From contig JAGTXX020000004.1 in the NCBI GenBank assembly GCA_019044685.2, positions 186,001 through 250,000 of the forward strand: DNA of 64,000 bases. The letters are read 5' to 3'. The notes under the pieces were generated by a model. That model saw only the letters and a list, made by a program, of their open reading frames with translations, was not told the DNA's origin and searched no databases. The DNA comes from Nannochloris sp. 'desiccata'. Lineage: Eukaryota; Chlorophyta; Trebouxiophyceae; Chlorellales; Chlorellaceae. This document shows, one piece after another, positions 20,481-30,843 of this stretch (position 1 is the stretch's first letter; each line of letters opens with the position of its first letter). Position numbers and translations under genes: made by a program.

Positions 20481-21649
20481 TCAATCTCCTCTGTTCCGTC
20501 TTCTCATGTCTTCAAGCTCAATGTCAATAGCATCAGCGACAGGACGACCAGGTGGCAATTCTGCCCTTACACTGCGCCCACCGCCCAATTGCGCCTTCAT
20601 TGCTGCAAGCTCATCATCAACATTGCTTCCTTCAAGTTCCCTAAATTTAGATTCCAAATTATCAGGCGCAACAAGCAACGTAGCTGCTTCTGCTTCTGCC
20701 TCCAATGACAACACCTTATCTTCCATTTTCTCAAATGCACCAAGAGCACTGCTTGTATTTAAACCAGTCACCATGTCATTAATCGCACGAGCCGACTTTG
20801 CAGACTGGGCCCTTGCTTTAAGAGTATCTTTCTTCATTTTAGCTTCTGCAAGCTTGCTTTCAAGCATTCTCATGTTGCCTATGATAGTTTCAACAGCTTT
20901 AGACTGCTGTTCAAGCTGCCCACGAAGCATATTAGCATTGTCTTGGAAGGCTTTACGGCGAGAAAGAGCCTCACGTGCAAGTTCTTCATCATTTTTACCC
21001 AATGCAAGCTCCGCGCGGCGATACCACTCATCTGCAGTCTTTTGCGCTTGTTCAAATTTGGCTTGCATGCGTTTCTCGGAAGCAGTGACCTCGGCAGCTG
21101 CTTGGCGGAGACGGATTAAATCACTTTGCATGTCTTCGACCGCCTGCTCCAAGATCTTCTCAGGATCCTCAGCAGTGGAGACTGGAGAAAGGAAAGAGGG
21201 CAATGATAGTAATGTTAGACAACAGTAGATTTATAGAGGAGGTACTTTGTAAAAAAATATTGACAAAAATAGAATAATAATTAAATATTTCTTACCGAGA
21301 GCGTTGGCATAAGACTTGGCAACACGGATAATACGCTCGAAAAGATTGGCCTGGACACGGAGAGTAGCTCCACGACTGGAACGAGACTGCATCTGCATGC
21401 GCTGGCTCACAGATATGCCTATACATTGACAGGGAAAGGAAAAGAAACACAACAGACGCTTGGAATCAGCCAGATATCAAAGATGGAATAGCAAGGTAAG
21501 AAAGTGGATGTTCCTCGGCAATCCTTACCGGTAAAGCTAGAACGTGCCGAGTTGGCCAGCATGACGCGCTGAGGAGTAGCCATAGAAGCTGTTTTGCGTT
21601 GGGAGTGGGCGACCTTCTGGATGGAATTGCACGTTGTGGAGGAATACAT
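20481..21649 (-). CDS. VIPP1: VIPP1/IM30 (PspA family), plastid membrane-remodelling protein
   Basis: Three exons, 21529-21649, 21296-21418 and 20481-21181, both junctions in phase 1, give 314 residues. A ~70-residue Ser/Arg/Thr-rich transit peptide precedes the PspA domain. That domain opens with the amphipathic helix NLFERIIRVAKSYANALVST and continues AEDPEKILEQAVEDMQSDLI. Long coiled coils follow (AEVTASEKRMQAKFEQA and others) to ~residue 280. VSTAEDPEK spans the second junction and fixes it. The C-terminus has the extra VIPP1 segment: DDELAAMKAQLGG, linker, then DAIDIELEDMRRRNRGD. VIPP1 forms ESCRT-III-like rings and rods that maintain thylakoid membranes. It is head-to-head with TAF1B, with 224 bp between starts. 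Confidence 0.93.
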
Positions 21650-21873
21650 TGCTGTAATTACGGTAGTTTAATCGAGCTAGATATACGCGTAGAATGAGTG
21701 GTAGCAGTAAAGAATTAAAAATTAAGTTTTGAGAGGTCAAAGGGGGGACTCGAAGAAGATATTTTTCCCTTCTATGCATTCTTCGTCGATTTAAAATTTC
21801 GAAGCCCAACTTTTCTTCTGCATATTTTTGTATTCCATGAGTCAATTGTAGAGATAAAAGAAAGCTGGATACG
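21650..21873. promoter_or_regulatory. shared upstream region of VIPP1 and TAF1B-like genes
   Basis: The 224 bp between two oppositely directed start codons must hold both core promoters and leaders. The sequence is AT-rich with no motif that I can name with confidence. Confidence 0.4.
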
Positions 21874-24401
21874 ATGGATGAGGGTTCAACTTGCCCTGTT
21901 TGCTTCACAGGGGCTTTGCTCCTGCATTCAGGGATGCTCGTCTGTGAAGTCTGTGGAACGACGATGCAGGTGGGTGGATTAATTGCTGGGATTAAAAGAT
22001 TAACTTGGGTTATGTAAATACGCTTCTTGGGGTTTTCTTGATCTGGTACACTTGATCACCAAGTGATCAAGAACAAATTTGAGCATTCCCCCGCCTTGCA
22101 CTTCAAACCTTGTGAAGATTTTTTTTTGCTCACTAGCCCCTCCCTCTTTCCCGCAGGACTATGCCGAAGAGACCCAGGAATTTCAAACTGGTATCTCAGA
22201 TGCTCAATTCTTTAGGTAATTTTTGCTTTTACGTACCTTACGTACCATTGTCGGGTGCTTCAAGACAGTTTTGTTATTTGACAGCGTTTTTAAACTTAAA
22301 TAATGCATATTCTCGTGTGTATAGGCGACAACAGCAAGGCAGTAGTCAAAGAGCTTCTCAAAGAGTAGAAGAGAAGGAGAAACCTGACATTGCAGGAGGA
22401 GTCCAGGGCTACGTCACAGGGATGCAACAACTGCTACAGGCAAGGGCCCTGTTGTATTTTAGTATCTATTCTACATTTCTAGTTAGACTTTTTGCTGTAG
22501 TAGCACGATTTAACATTATTTCTACCTTAATAAACCTTAATTTCTTGCAGAAGCAACTCCAGGCCTTGTGTAGCACCCTAGGTGCCTCGCCATCAATCGT
22601 CGGTGTTGCTCAGAATATTTGGATGGCTTATGTAGCCCAATCGAGAGTTTTAGAGCCATCTTTTGCAAAGTAAGACAATATTACCTGTATGAAACTGTTT
22701 TGCAATAGATAGATATATGTCATTTGTTGATTGATGTGTCGTTTAATGGGTTTTATCTTTGTGCAGAGCGCTTGAAGCCAAAGTGGACGCCAAGCAATAT
22801 CCTAGTGAATCGATAAATGAAATTAACGAACGATTCAGAGACTTTAGCGTTGCAAGGACTGTAATTCAAGAAGAATTGGTTCAGGTAAGTGTCAATCAGA
22901 GGAATTTTAGGCCAATTTAGAACTAAGCCAGTAGGGTAGACTGGCATTTTCCCCCGCAACTGACTCGCAGCCGAATGTTTTTTCTTGCGACCCTCTGCAG
23001 GCATTACCCCTTTCCACAACTTTATTGATTTCATTTCTAGCGTGCTGGCATGCACGAGAAGCAATAGGTCCGTTAGATATAGTGCAAGGAGCATTGAATG
23101 GGCAACTGCCGTACCTGACGTTTGCGACAGATTGCAAGGAGATTTTAGAACCTTTTCGATCGGCTATTGCTCCCAGCTTGATTACTCCAAATGGTAAGAA
23201 CAATCTAGTATAACAAACAAGTGGCCTTTCCAGCATGATATGAAGATCTTGATGTTTATGATAGTTGTGCTGTTCCTTTATCGTGCAGGTGTTCCTAGCC
23301 CAGCAAACATTAGTTTCAGAGCTGCAGAGATGGCTGCGACTTTGGGCATTCCCTGCCCGATGATTAATAGCGGCCTCTGGCTACGGCGTTTTGTAGACGA
23401 ATTAAATCTGACAGAGGTATGCACAAAGCGGGTTTACAATAACTTTAATAATTTGGAAAACTAGCTCCTTAATCACTTTTTGGGTTTTTTAATTTCGTGC
23501 AGAAGCTCTTTCCGATTGCTTCGACTTTATATGCTGTCTACGGTCCTTCCTTCATAGAGAATCTCCAGCTTCGTTCGTCGACTCACTTGCATCCTTGGGC
23601 AGTCTTGATGGCTTTTGTCGTAACTGCAGTGAAATTTGGCTACAGGATGGATGGCAAGGAACCAGTTCTATCAGGTATTGCACAAGATATCCATTGGTTG
23701 CAGTGGGCGCGATCGCATTTCTCTAAGATGCAGGTTCTCTCGGCATATCCATTAAAGAGCTCAGAGGTGCGCTATAAATGGGTATATTCATCAACAGCTG
23801 ATCAGAGACTGTCGTGAATTAATCAATCCTTTAATCTTCGCAGGTCTTGCAAAGTGATCCGGCAGTCTTGTCTCCGTATCTAAAACACTTGAGAGAAGTG
23901 TTCTTCGCAACATGTTCGGTTCCAGAAAGTCTGACAGAATACCACACAACAGTAAAGCGCTTTTCAGAGAACGTCACTTCAACACGATCGAATGTGGCAC
24001 ATGCAGACAACATTAGCGAAGGAGTTAACAGGACAGTCGACCAGCTTTCGGGTGGAGAGCTGCGTATCGGCGAAGGATTTGCGTTTGCAGGAAAGCGTAT
24101 ATTAAGTGCTGCTTCAGTATCACCTCTAGGACCAGAATACGCTGCTTTGCTCTCTGTCTGCTCCCTCAAGACTTGGATCGCTCCTTATTTACTTGCAGAG
24201 GTAATGTCAATCGCACATAAGCTCTACTTACTTTCCGTGAAGCTAACAGAGTCCCCTTTCTTATTGCAGGCGGCGAGACAATTAGAGGAGCTTATCGTGA
24301 ATGTTGAATGTGAGACAGCATACAGAATAGATCCGCATGCCCAGCAGCAGATCATCAAGATGGAGAAGGAGGCGCAACTATTGAAATACAATCAATCTTA
24401 A
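21874..24401 (+). CDS. Pol I initiation factor TAF1B/Rrn7-like (TFIIB-related)
   Basis: Ten exons: 21874-21969, 22157-22215, 22325-22439, 22551-22669, 22767-22884, 23001-23193, 23289-23416, 23503-23766, 23844-24200 and 24270-24401, giving 526 residues. The intron at 22440 begins GC (CAG|GCAAGG). The N-terminus is a zinc ribbon, CPVCFTGALLLHSGMLVCEVCG. A linker leads to DYAEETQEFQTG and two cyclin-like folds, including LLISFLACWHAREAIGPLDI followed by LNGQLPYLTF. This arrangement is that of TAF1B/Rrn7, the TFIIB-like subunit that recruits RNA polymerase I to rDNA promoters in the nucleolus. It is by far the most intron-rich gene in the window. It ends 86 bp from the convergent ABCA gene. Confidence 0.85.
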
Positions 24402-24487
24402 TTTTATTACAATTGAACAGCACTATTGGATGCCATTTGACGAGATTTGTAAGGGCAAGACTTGAGACGGTTGGCGCAATGCTCATC

Positions 24488-27400
24488 TTAGTTAGCGCTT
24501 TGTTTCTCCGTACTAAGACTGGGCTTCGCTAAGGGCAGTTTTGAGTTCAATGAATCTCGCCAGTAGTCTTTCATTTTAAGCTCGCCAGTCTCATCTTGCA
24601 CCCACTTCACATGATAGAAATGGCCAGCGGGAGATTGGATGAAGTCAGCGCCGATGGGTACTTTAATAGCAATATTCTCTTCTGTCAGCAGTAGGGTTTC
24701 AAACCTCCCTTCCGCCTCTGCATGCTGCAGTTCAGCTTTACGAGCAACATTAAGGAACACCTCTTCCAACGGCGTTAACCTTAATTGGATGTCGGCGACA
24801 CCGAGCTCATTAGCATGACTTTTCACGTGTGCTAACATAAGCGGCAATCTATCCTCGTTTTCATAGGGGACAAGGAAATGCACATAATCTTGGGTCTCGT
24901 CAACTGATTTCACACCAAGCCGAGTCATAAAAAGAGACTTAATCCGTGTTTTCTGATCATCAAAGTTAGAGAGGCCAGCGTGGACACGCACGCTAACCCG
25001 ATATCCCGAGCCGAATCTGGATTTCAAACGCAAACTTGTTCCCACGCATTGAAGTTTCCCGCGAACCATGATGCCAATTCTATCACCAAGAATATCAGCT
25101 TCCTCCATACTGTGGGTAGTCAAAACGATGGCACGGTTCTGCTTCGCATTATCTACTAAATCCCACAAATGACGGCGAGAAATTGGATCCAACCCTGTGG
25201 TTGGCTCATCAAGGTATACAATCTGAAAGGATTGGGGATTATAACATAATGAGACATAGTGTGCTAGATGCGCGAACATTTAAGATGTTAACCGCTTACC
25301 TTTGGATTTCCTAAAAGAGCGAGAGCAACGCTTAATCTTCTTTTCATTCCACCGCTGTAAGCACCGGCCGTAATGTCAGCAGCCTCTGTAAGCTTGACGT
25401 CCTCCAATAATCGTGCCGATTCGCTTGAAAGCGCTGACGCGGGTATTCCTTTGATACTTCCAAATAGATGCAAGTGTTCCCGGCCGCTCAACAATTCCCA
25501 TAGACCAGTATCAAACTGAGGACAGACGCCCATCAAGGGACGTATCTGGTCAAGTCCATATGAAGTGGCGATACTTGTTCCATAGATCAAGGCATCGCCT
25601 TCTGAGAAAGGGAGCACGCCGGTTAAGCAATGAATTGAGGTAGTCTTACCGGCGCCGTTTGGACCAAGTAAACAGAAGCACTCTCCTTCGCGGATCCCAA
25701 AGGAGTTGCCGGCAACCGCAGTAAATACCTTCTTGCGGCTGAATATGCCGCTAGCCTTGTACGTTTTGCGCAACGCAAACATCTCGATTGCAAATTTGCG
25801 TTCGGTTACTTCCGCCTCTCCTTGTCTAGGGCTTTTCTGACGCTTAATGTATGCTTCGCAGCGTTCCTTCATTTCATCGCGAGCTGTGCTGACATCAACG
25901 TCCTCTGTTTCCTCTGGTGAAGTCAGAGCACTCATTGCCGTTTCTGCTTTACCAAGGTTAGGTCGCTGCAAAAATCGAGTTTTAAGTGCTAAACACATGT
26001 ATCTACGCTTTTTAGCAATGTTGAGACAAATATGCAACTACTTACCTTCGAAGGGAGCCAGTAACTTGGCTGCAAGAAATACCAAACGGGCTTTCTAATG
26101 CCGTTGGTGTCAGGTAAGACATTATCCAGATATATTGCAAGCACAAGATAGCCAACGATCTGAATCGCGAGTAGCCAGTATATTTCACCAAGAGGCGTTA
26201 CGCAATCCTTGACCCAAAAGCTCAGAGTTTGCTGCAGTTGAGGAGAGGGTATCTCGACTTGACAATACGCGAAGCGATCAGCCCAAGTTAGCCCTCCGCG
26301 AATGCCTGACGCTGCCGACGCAAGGTCATCAATACCTTTTCCAAGCAGATTCCAAGGAAACGCGCTGAATACAAGCCGAGCCATATCAGGATACTGTGGG
26401 CGATAAGGAAATCCAAATCGCAAGACCACAAGGCATACCCAGGCAGCTATGAATAAAAGGAATCCCACCGCCACAGAAGCTTGTGCCTGCATCGCAAAAA
26501 GAAGAACAGGATATGTAAGATGCACATGTAAGATAAAAAGAAGAACAGGATATGCAAGATAATGCGCACGCCAATTTTACTTTTATCAGAGTCTCGTACC
26601 TTTCGCAGGAATGCCGCTACAAAGAAGGCAAAGCTGCTCATCGCCAGAGCCACTTCTAATAAGAGCAAGGAACTCAGCCTAAAATCGTTGCGAACAAACA
26701 GATCAAAAGAGAATGCGTAGCTGAACCCAACTAATAAGCAAGCCTCGATTACGGCTAGCAAAGATTGAAATAAAATCCAGCTAGCGAAGAAAGGCGCGTT
26801 CGCAAGTCCCATGACTGACATCAGCCTTCGTGCTCCACTCTCCTTCTCATGCAGCAAATCGTGAAGCTGAATTACAAAATTAAATGCCATCGAAGCGAAG
26901 ATAAACGTAGGCGCAAAGTTGGCAATAGCTGAGGGGCTCTTTGAACTGGGATGTGGGAAAGGCGTAACAGAAACGTCCCATGTGACTTTGGGTTCTTGGG
27001 CAATCAATTTGAAAATCTGTCGTTCCACTGCTACTTGCACCGGCAGCTGAGCATACAAGTTGGGGTCTTGGAAACGCCCCTTGAACCACTGCACGCTAGA
27101 ATTCGTTTGAATTGAAAATCCTATAGACGTAGGGTTATCCATTGCAAACTCTACTGCAGCAATGACTGTGTTGGGATGCTCGAGCAAATAGTCGTCCATG
27201 GTGCTGCCATTGGCAAAGGACCTGATTTGAGAAAGAGGAATTTCAGGTATATTGCTCTGAGCGACACCATTCATGAGGTTATCAATCATATCAATACCCT
27301 TTGGAGCATATAGCAAAGTATAGCACGGCTCGTCAATTCTCATAAACATGTTGTCGGAGCAAAGAGGAACCCCTTCAACAGCGACAGGGAGTGCTTCTTT

Positions 27401-27757
27401 AACGGAGGAAAACGCAGGACGTCTTTGGTTGGATATTAAGACTGCCCGATCTACAATCCATGTTAGGATAATAAACATAGCTGCTTGAGTGATGAGCAGC
27501 AAATTCATCTTCCACGCCCGACCCCTGCCGGAAGTAAAATAATGGAGTAGATAGTGAGAAAAAAATCCATTTGATAACTATGGTAATGATAAATAATAGT
27601 CTTTCCATAAATTAAGTTTGTATACGGACCTCATGATGAAATTTTTCTTCGTTAAGGCCTTGAATTGAGCCCACATCAAGGAAGCTCCTTTTAATGGTTT
27701 CCAAGCATCGCTGTTGACAGCAAGATTGGAGACCTTCCTTGCCACCTTGTCATCCAT
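24488..27757 (-). CDS. ABC transporter, subfamily A, half-size (964 aa)
   Basis: Five exons on the minus strand: 27630-27757, 26600-27524, 26046-26486, 25300-25965 and 24488-25222. The start [20 protein letters not shown] is typical of plant ABCA proteins. One helix ([20 protein letters not shown]) is followed by a ~180-residue lumenal loop and a helix cluster beginning [20 protein letters not shown]. The ATPase domain has Walker [11 protein letters not shown], signature [10 protein letters not shown], Walker [14 protein letters not shown] and the switch loop [12 protein letters not shown]. The last intron falls between signature and Walker B. The 26489-26599 intron carries a tandem 26-nt repeat. 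It is paralogous to the transporter at 6941-10693 but lacks that protein's long linker. Probable role: lipid transport. Confidence 0.92.
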
Positions 27758-28262
27758 TTTAATATTCTTTATTCTATAGCTGCTGGGTGGGTATGTCTAT
27801 TCTAGCAGTAAAGGTGCTTGTGGGTTTTGAAATTTAAAGTGATTTTCAGCTTAAAGTGATATTATTTATGATTAAAACTTTTTGTGCTATCAATGACCTC
27901 GTTATGCACTAAGATACATAAAACAATAGCATTAATCCATGCTATCTTATGATAGATGTTTGAAACTGGAGCAAAAGTTGCTTTGACTGGGTCAGCGAAA
28001 ATGGAAGAAGGAAAATCCAGGTCGCCGTAGTTGTTGGGCTGCAGACAAGGACAATGTGGTTTCGAATTGGCCCTTGTTGAATCAATAAAATCATTAATCG
28101 CAAACTTCGCCTTCAAGGCTATCGTTTAAGACCTGCAAGAGCTCCGTCCGTAACCACTTGAGCAACTTGCAAATCTCCTACCTACCAAGTCATCGTCCCT
28201 TATAACTTTAAATACACGCTGAAGGAGCCAATTCTCTTGCATTTCTTTCCAGCGGATAAACA
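27758..28262. promoter_or_regulatory. divergent upstream region of ABCA and aspartate aminotransferase genes
   Basis: About 500 bp between two start codons pointing apart. A TATA-like string TATAACTTTAAATA lies near 28200, about 60 bp before the aminotransferase start. An 84-codon minus-strand frame at 27862-28116 shows no domain and is treated as chance. Confidence 0.4.
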
Positions 28263-29626
28263 ATGTCTTCTTCTTTCAGAGATGTTCCCCAGGTAAGGCT
28301 TATTTTTTCATTCCTTTGTTTCGTCTTTGTCCAAGGCGCCAGTAGCACGGCCCCCCACTCGCTCGCTCCTCACTTCTTTTGAAACATTCACCCTCCCTAT
28401 GTTTTCGACAGGCCCCACCTGATGCCATTCTTGGAGTCACTGAGGCTTTCAAAAAGTGTGATAACCCCAATAAAATCAATGTCGGCGTAGGTGCCTACCG
28501 CGATGAACAGGGAAAGCCCGTCATCCTCTCCTCTGTGCATACTGCCGAAGAGCGTCTCTTGGCCGATTCTTCTGCTAATCACGAGTACCTACCAATGGGT
28601 GGCTTACCTGAATTCTGTGCAGCAGCAGCGAAGCTTGCATTTGGATCCGGCAGCGTTGCTATTAAAGAAGGTAGAGTAGCAACCATCCAAGCGTTGTCCG
28701 GCACCGGGTCTCTGCGTGTCGGTGGGGAATTCTTATGTAGATTCTATCCAAAAAGTAAAGTAGTATTAATTCCCAACCCTAGTTGGGCAAACCATCGCAA
28801 TATATTTGATCGCTCTGGTCTTCAAGTGCAGTTATATCGTTATTATGATCCTGCTACTCGGGGATTAGATTTTCAAGGCATGTTGACAGATATCAAAAAT
28901 GCACCCGAAGGAGCTGTTTTATTGTTGCATGCATGTGCACACAACCCTACTGGAGTTGATCCTACCCCAGATCAATGGAAGAGCATCCTGGAAGTCGCTC
29001 AATCTCGTAATTTGTTGCCATTCTTTGATTCCGCTTACCAGGGATTCAGCTCTGGTGATCTAGACAGGGACGCGGCCTCTATTAGATTATTTGTCGATGC
29101 TGGATTGGAAATTTTACTTGCACAATCATTTGCTAAAAACATGGGGCTCTATGGTGAGCGTGTTGGCGCCCTTAGTGTCGTTGTTGGGACCGCTGCTGTC
29201 AAGGACGCTGTTGCTTCTCAATTGAAAATTACAGCTCGTACTATGTACTCCAACCCTCCTAAACACGGTGCAGCAGTAGCTACTATGGTGTTAACCGACC
29301 CTGAGCTACTCTCCAGCTGGAAAGTTGAGCTGAAAGGCATGGCTGATCGTATTATCTCCATGCGACATCAATTAAAACAAGAATTGATTTCTCTGAATAC
29401 TCCTGGAAGTTGGGAACATATAACAAATCAAATTGGAATGTTCTCTTTTACTGGGCTGACACCACCACAAGTTGAGCATATGACCAATCAATGGGCTGTT
29501 TTTATGACGAAAGATGGACGTATTTCAATGGCTGGATTGAATTCAAAGAATTGCAAGTACATGGCAGAGGCAATTTGTGATGCTGTGAAGAGTTGTCCCG
29601 CCATTTCGAGGGCTAACAAGTTATAA
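28263..29626 (+). CDS. aspartate aminotransferase, class I
   Basis: Exon 1 is 28263-28292 (MSSSFRDVPQ) and exon 2 is 28412-29626, joined in phase 0, giving 414 residues. The enzyme interconverts aspartate and 2-oxoglutarate with oxaloacetate and glutamate using pyridoxal phosphate. Family landmarks are INVGVGAYRDE, HACAHNPTGVDPT, FFDSAYQGF (PLP-binding Asp and Tyr) and the PLP lysine in AQSFAKNMGLYGER. Length equals eukaryotic AATs. There is little sign of a transit peptide before APPDAILG, so the protein may be cytosolic, although a short mitochondrial signal cannot be excluded. The 10-residue first exon is supported by splice signals and phase. Confidence 0.93.
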
Positions 29627-29756
29627 TAAAAAGTAGTCTTTACCGCTAAACAAAAGCGGTGTATTGTTGTTTCTTTACACATTAACATAGCCGTTTAAAA
29701 CTATTTTCAAAGACCGATTGTCTCTGCGTTGATGGTTTCAGATTTTTTTTCTTTCT

Positions 29757-30557
29757 CTACCCGGTGTGCAAGGGTTGGACTAGGCCTTGTAATTTCGCTG
29801 TGCTCTGTAAATAAGCCTGCCTCGGCATCTTATAGGATTTTAGATCATCAAATGAATCTTGTTGTAGCACAATTCGAGTATGAACGCCTTTCCTCAGCTG
29901 GAAATCGCGTCGCACTTTAAAGCCGGGAGGCGTCTCGCTCCCGTGGGCGCTAGATAGAATAAATATCTTACAACGACGATCTGGAGCTGTTCCTTCAGGT
30001 AAATTAAAGGCTTGCATCATAAAATCTCGCATGATTTGACGGCAGCGAGCTTGAAGCACTGGTTCAAGTCTGTTTTGGCCACTAATGTTATCATCTTCGT
30101 TCTGATCACCGTCCTCTGAACTGCAGTTGCTAGCACTGCTGCTTGCAGGAAAGATTAGCTCGAAAACTTCTCTAGGTGCTGAAGTAGATGGCCCTAACAG
30201 AAGAAAGACACTAGTTTCTGCTGTTGAAGAGAATATGTCAGTTGTAGTGAGGCTAGTAAAGAGTGCCTCTGCACTGGCTAGAAAGTTTGTCCGTCGCCGT
30301 TGATCTCGACCACGGCGTCTATTACTAGGACCTCTCACTCTTCCATTAGTTACCGCTGATTGAGCTAAAGATAAGTTTTCTTGTTGTTCTTGTGCTAGGA
30401 GTGCATCGTATAAGGAAGGTAGCTGGCCGCGAAGGAATAAGAACTGCTTTATAAACTGGACGGCAATCACAGAATTTTGCTTGGGAGTCAGCCAGTCAGG
30501 CTCGACAGGAATAGTCACTGTGGACGTCTTCAGTTTGCTTCTTGATGCTGTGGGCAT
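29757..30557 (-). CDS. p31comet (MAD2L1-binding protein) homologue
   Basis: From ATG 30557 this gives 266 residues; the frame is open a further 46 codons upstream but has no ATG there. Three stretches align in order with animal p31comet: FIKQFLFLRGQLPSLYDAL (cf. helix then R-x-Q-L-P-x-x-Y), SVFLLLGPSTSAPREVFELI (cf. LILLGG...SPKEFYEL), and ARCRQIMRDFMMQAFNL. A late strand, GVHTRIVLQ, also fits. This is a HORMA-like fold. p31comet binds closed MAD2 and, with the TRIP13 ATPase, silences the spindle checkpoint; in plants it also acts in meiosis. An Arg-rich loop (RGPSNRRRGRDQRRR) and an acidic Ser-rich loop are insertions. The gene is divergent from POP1. Confidence 0.68.
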   Translation of the reverse strand: MPTASRSKLKTSTVTIPVEPDWLTPKQNSVIAVQFIKQFLFLRGQLPSLYDALLAQEQQENLSLAQSAVTNGRVRGPSNRRRGRDQRRRTNFLASAEALFTSLTTTDIFSSTAETSVFLLLGPSTSAPREVFELIFPASSSASNCSSEDGDQNEDDNISGQNRLEPVLQARCRQIMRDFMMQAFNLPEGTAPDRRCKIFILSSAHGSETPPGFKVRRDFQLRKGVHTRIVLQQDSFDDLKSYKMPRQAYLQSTAKLQGLVQPLHTG

Positions 30558-30843
30558 CGTGGAATAAGCTGGGTACTTTGAGTCTTCTTCGACCCCTACC
30601 TTGAGGAATTTCAAAGTCAGATGATTCTTTTCTAAAGAGCAAAAGAAGCCATCTGCGCTCCAAGACGAAGTATAGTGAGGTCGATTTAAAGACAAATTTT
30701 TAAGGTTTACGTATAAATTTTAATGTAAATTTAAAGTCAAGGGAGCAGCTGATTTCAAGTTCAAAAGTATTGCACTCCCTCTCAAACCGAACAATTTAGC
30801 AGCAAGTATAGATGCAATTCATTATTAGATCTTTTACTTGATC

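Noticed and set aside
20446..21228. 260-codon plus-strand Ser/Ala-rich frame opposite VIPP1
   Set aside because: It is the mirror of VIPP1 codons; the opposite strand gives an unmistakable PspA-family protein.
30558..30695. N-terminal extension of the p31comet frame
   Set aside because: The frame is open but begins without ATG and no acceptor is convincing; the first ATG at 30557 was used.
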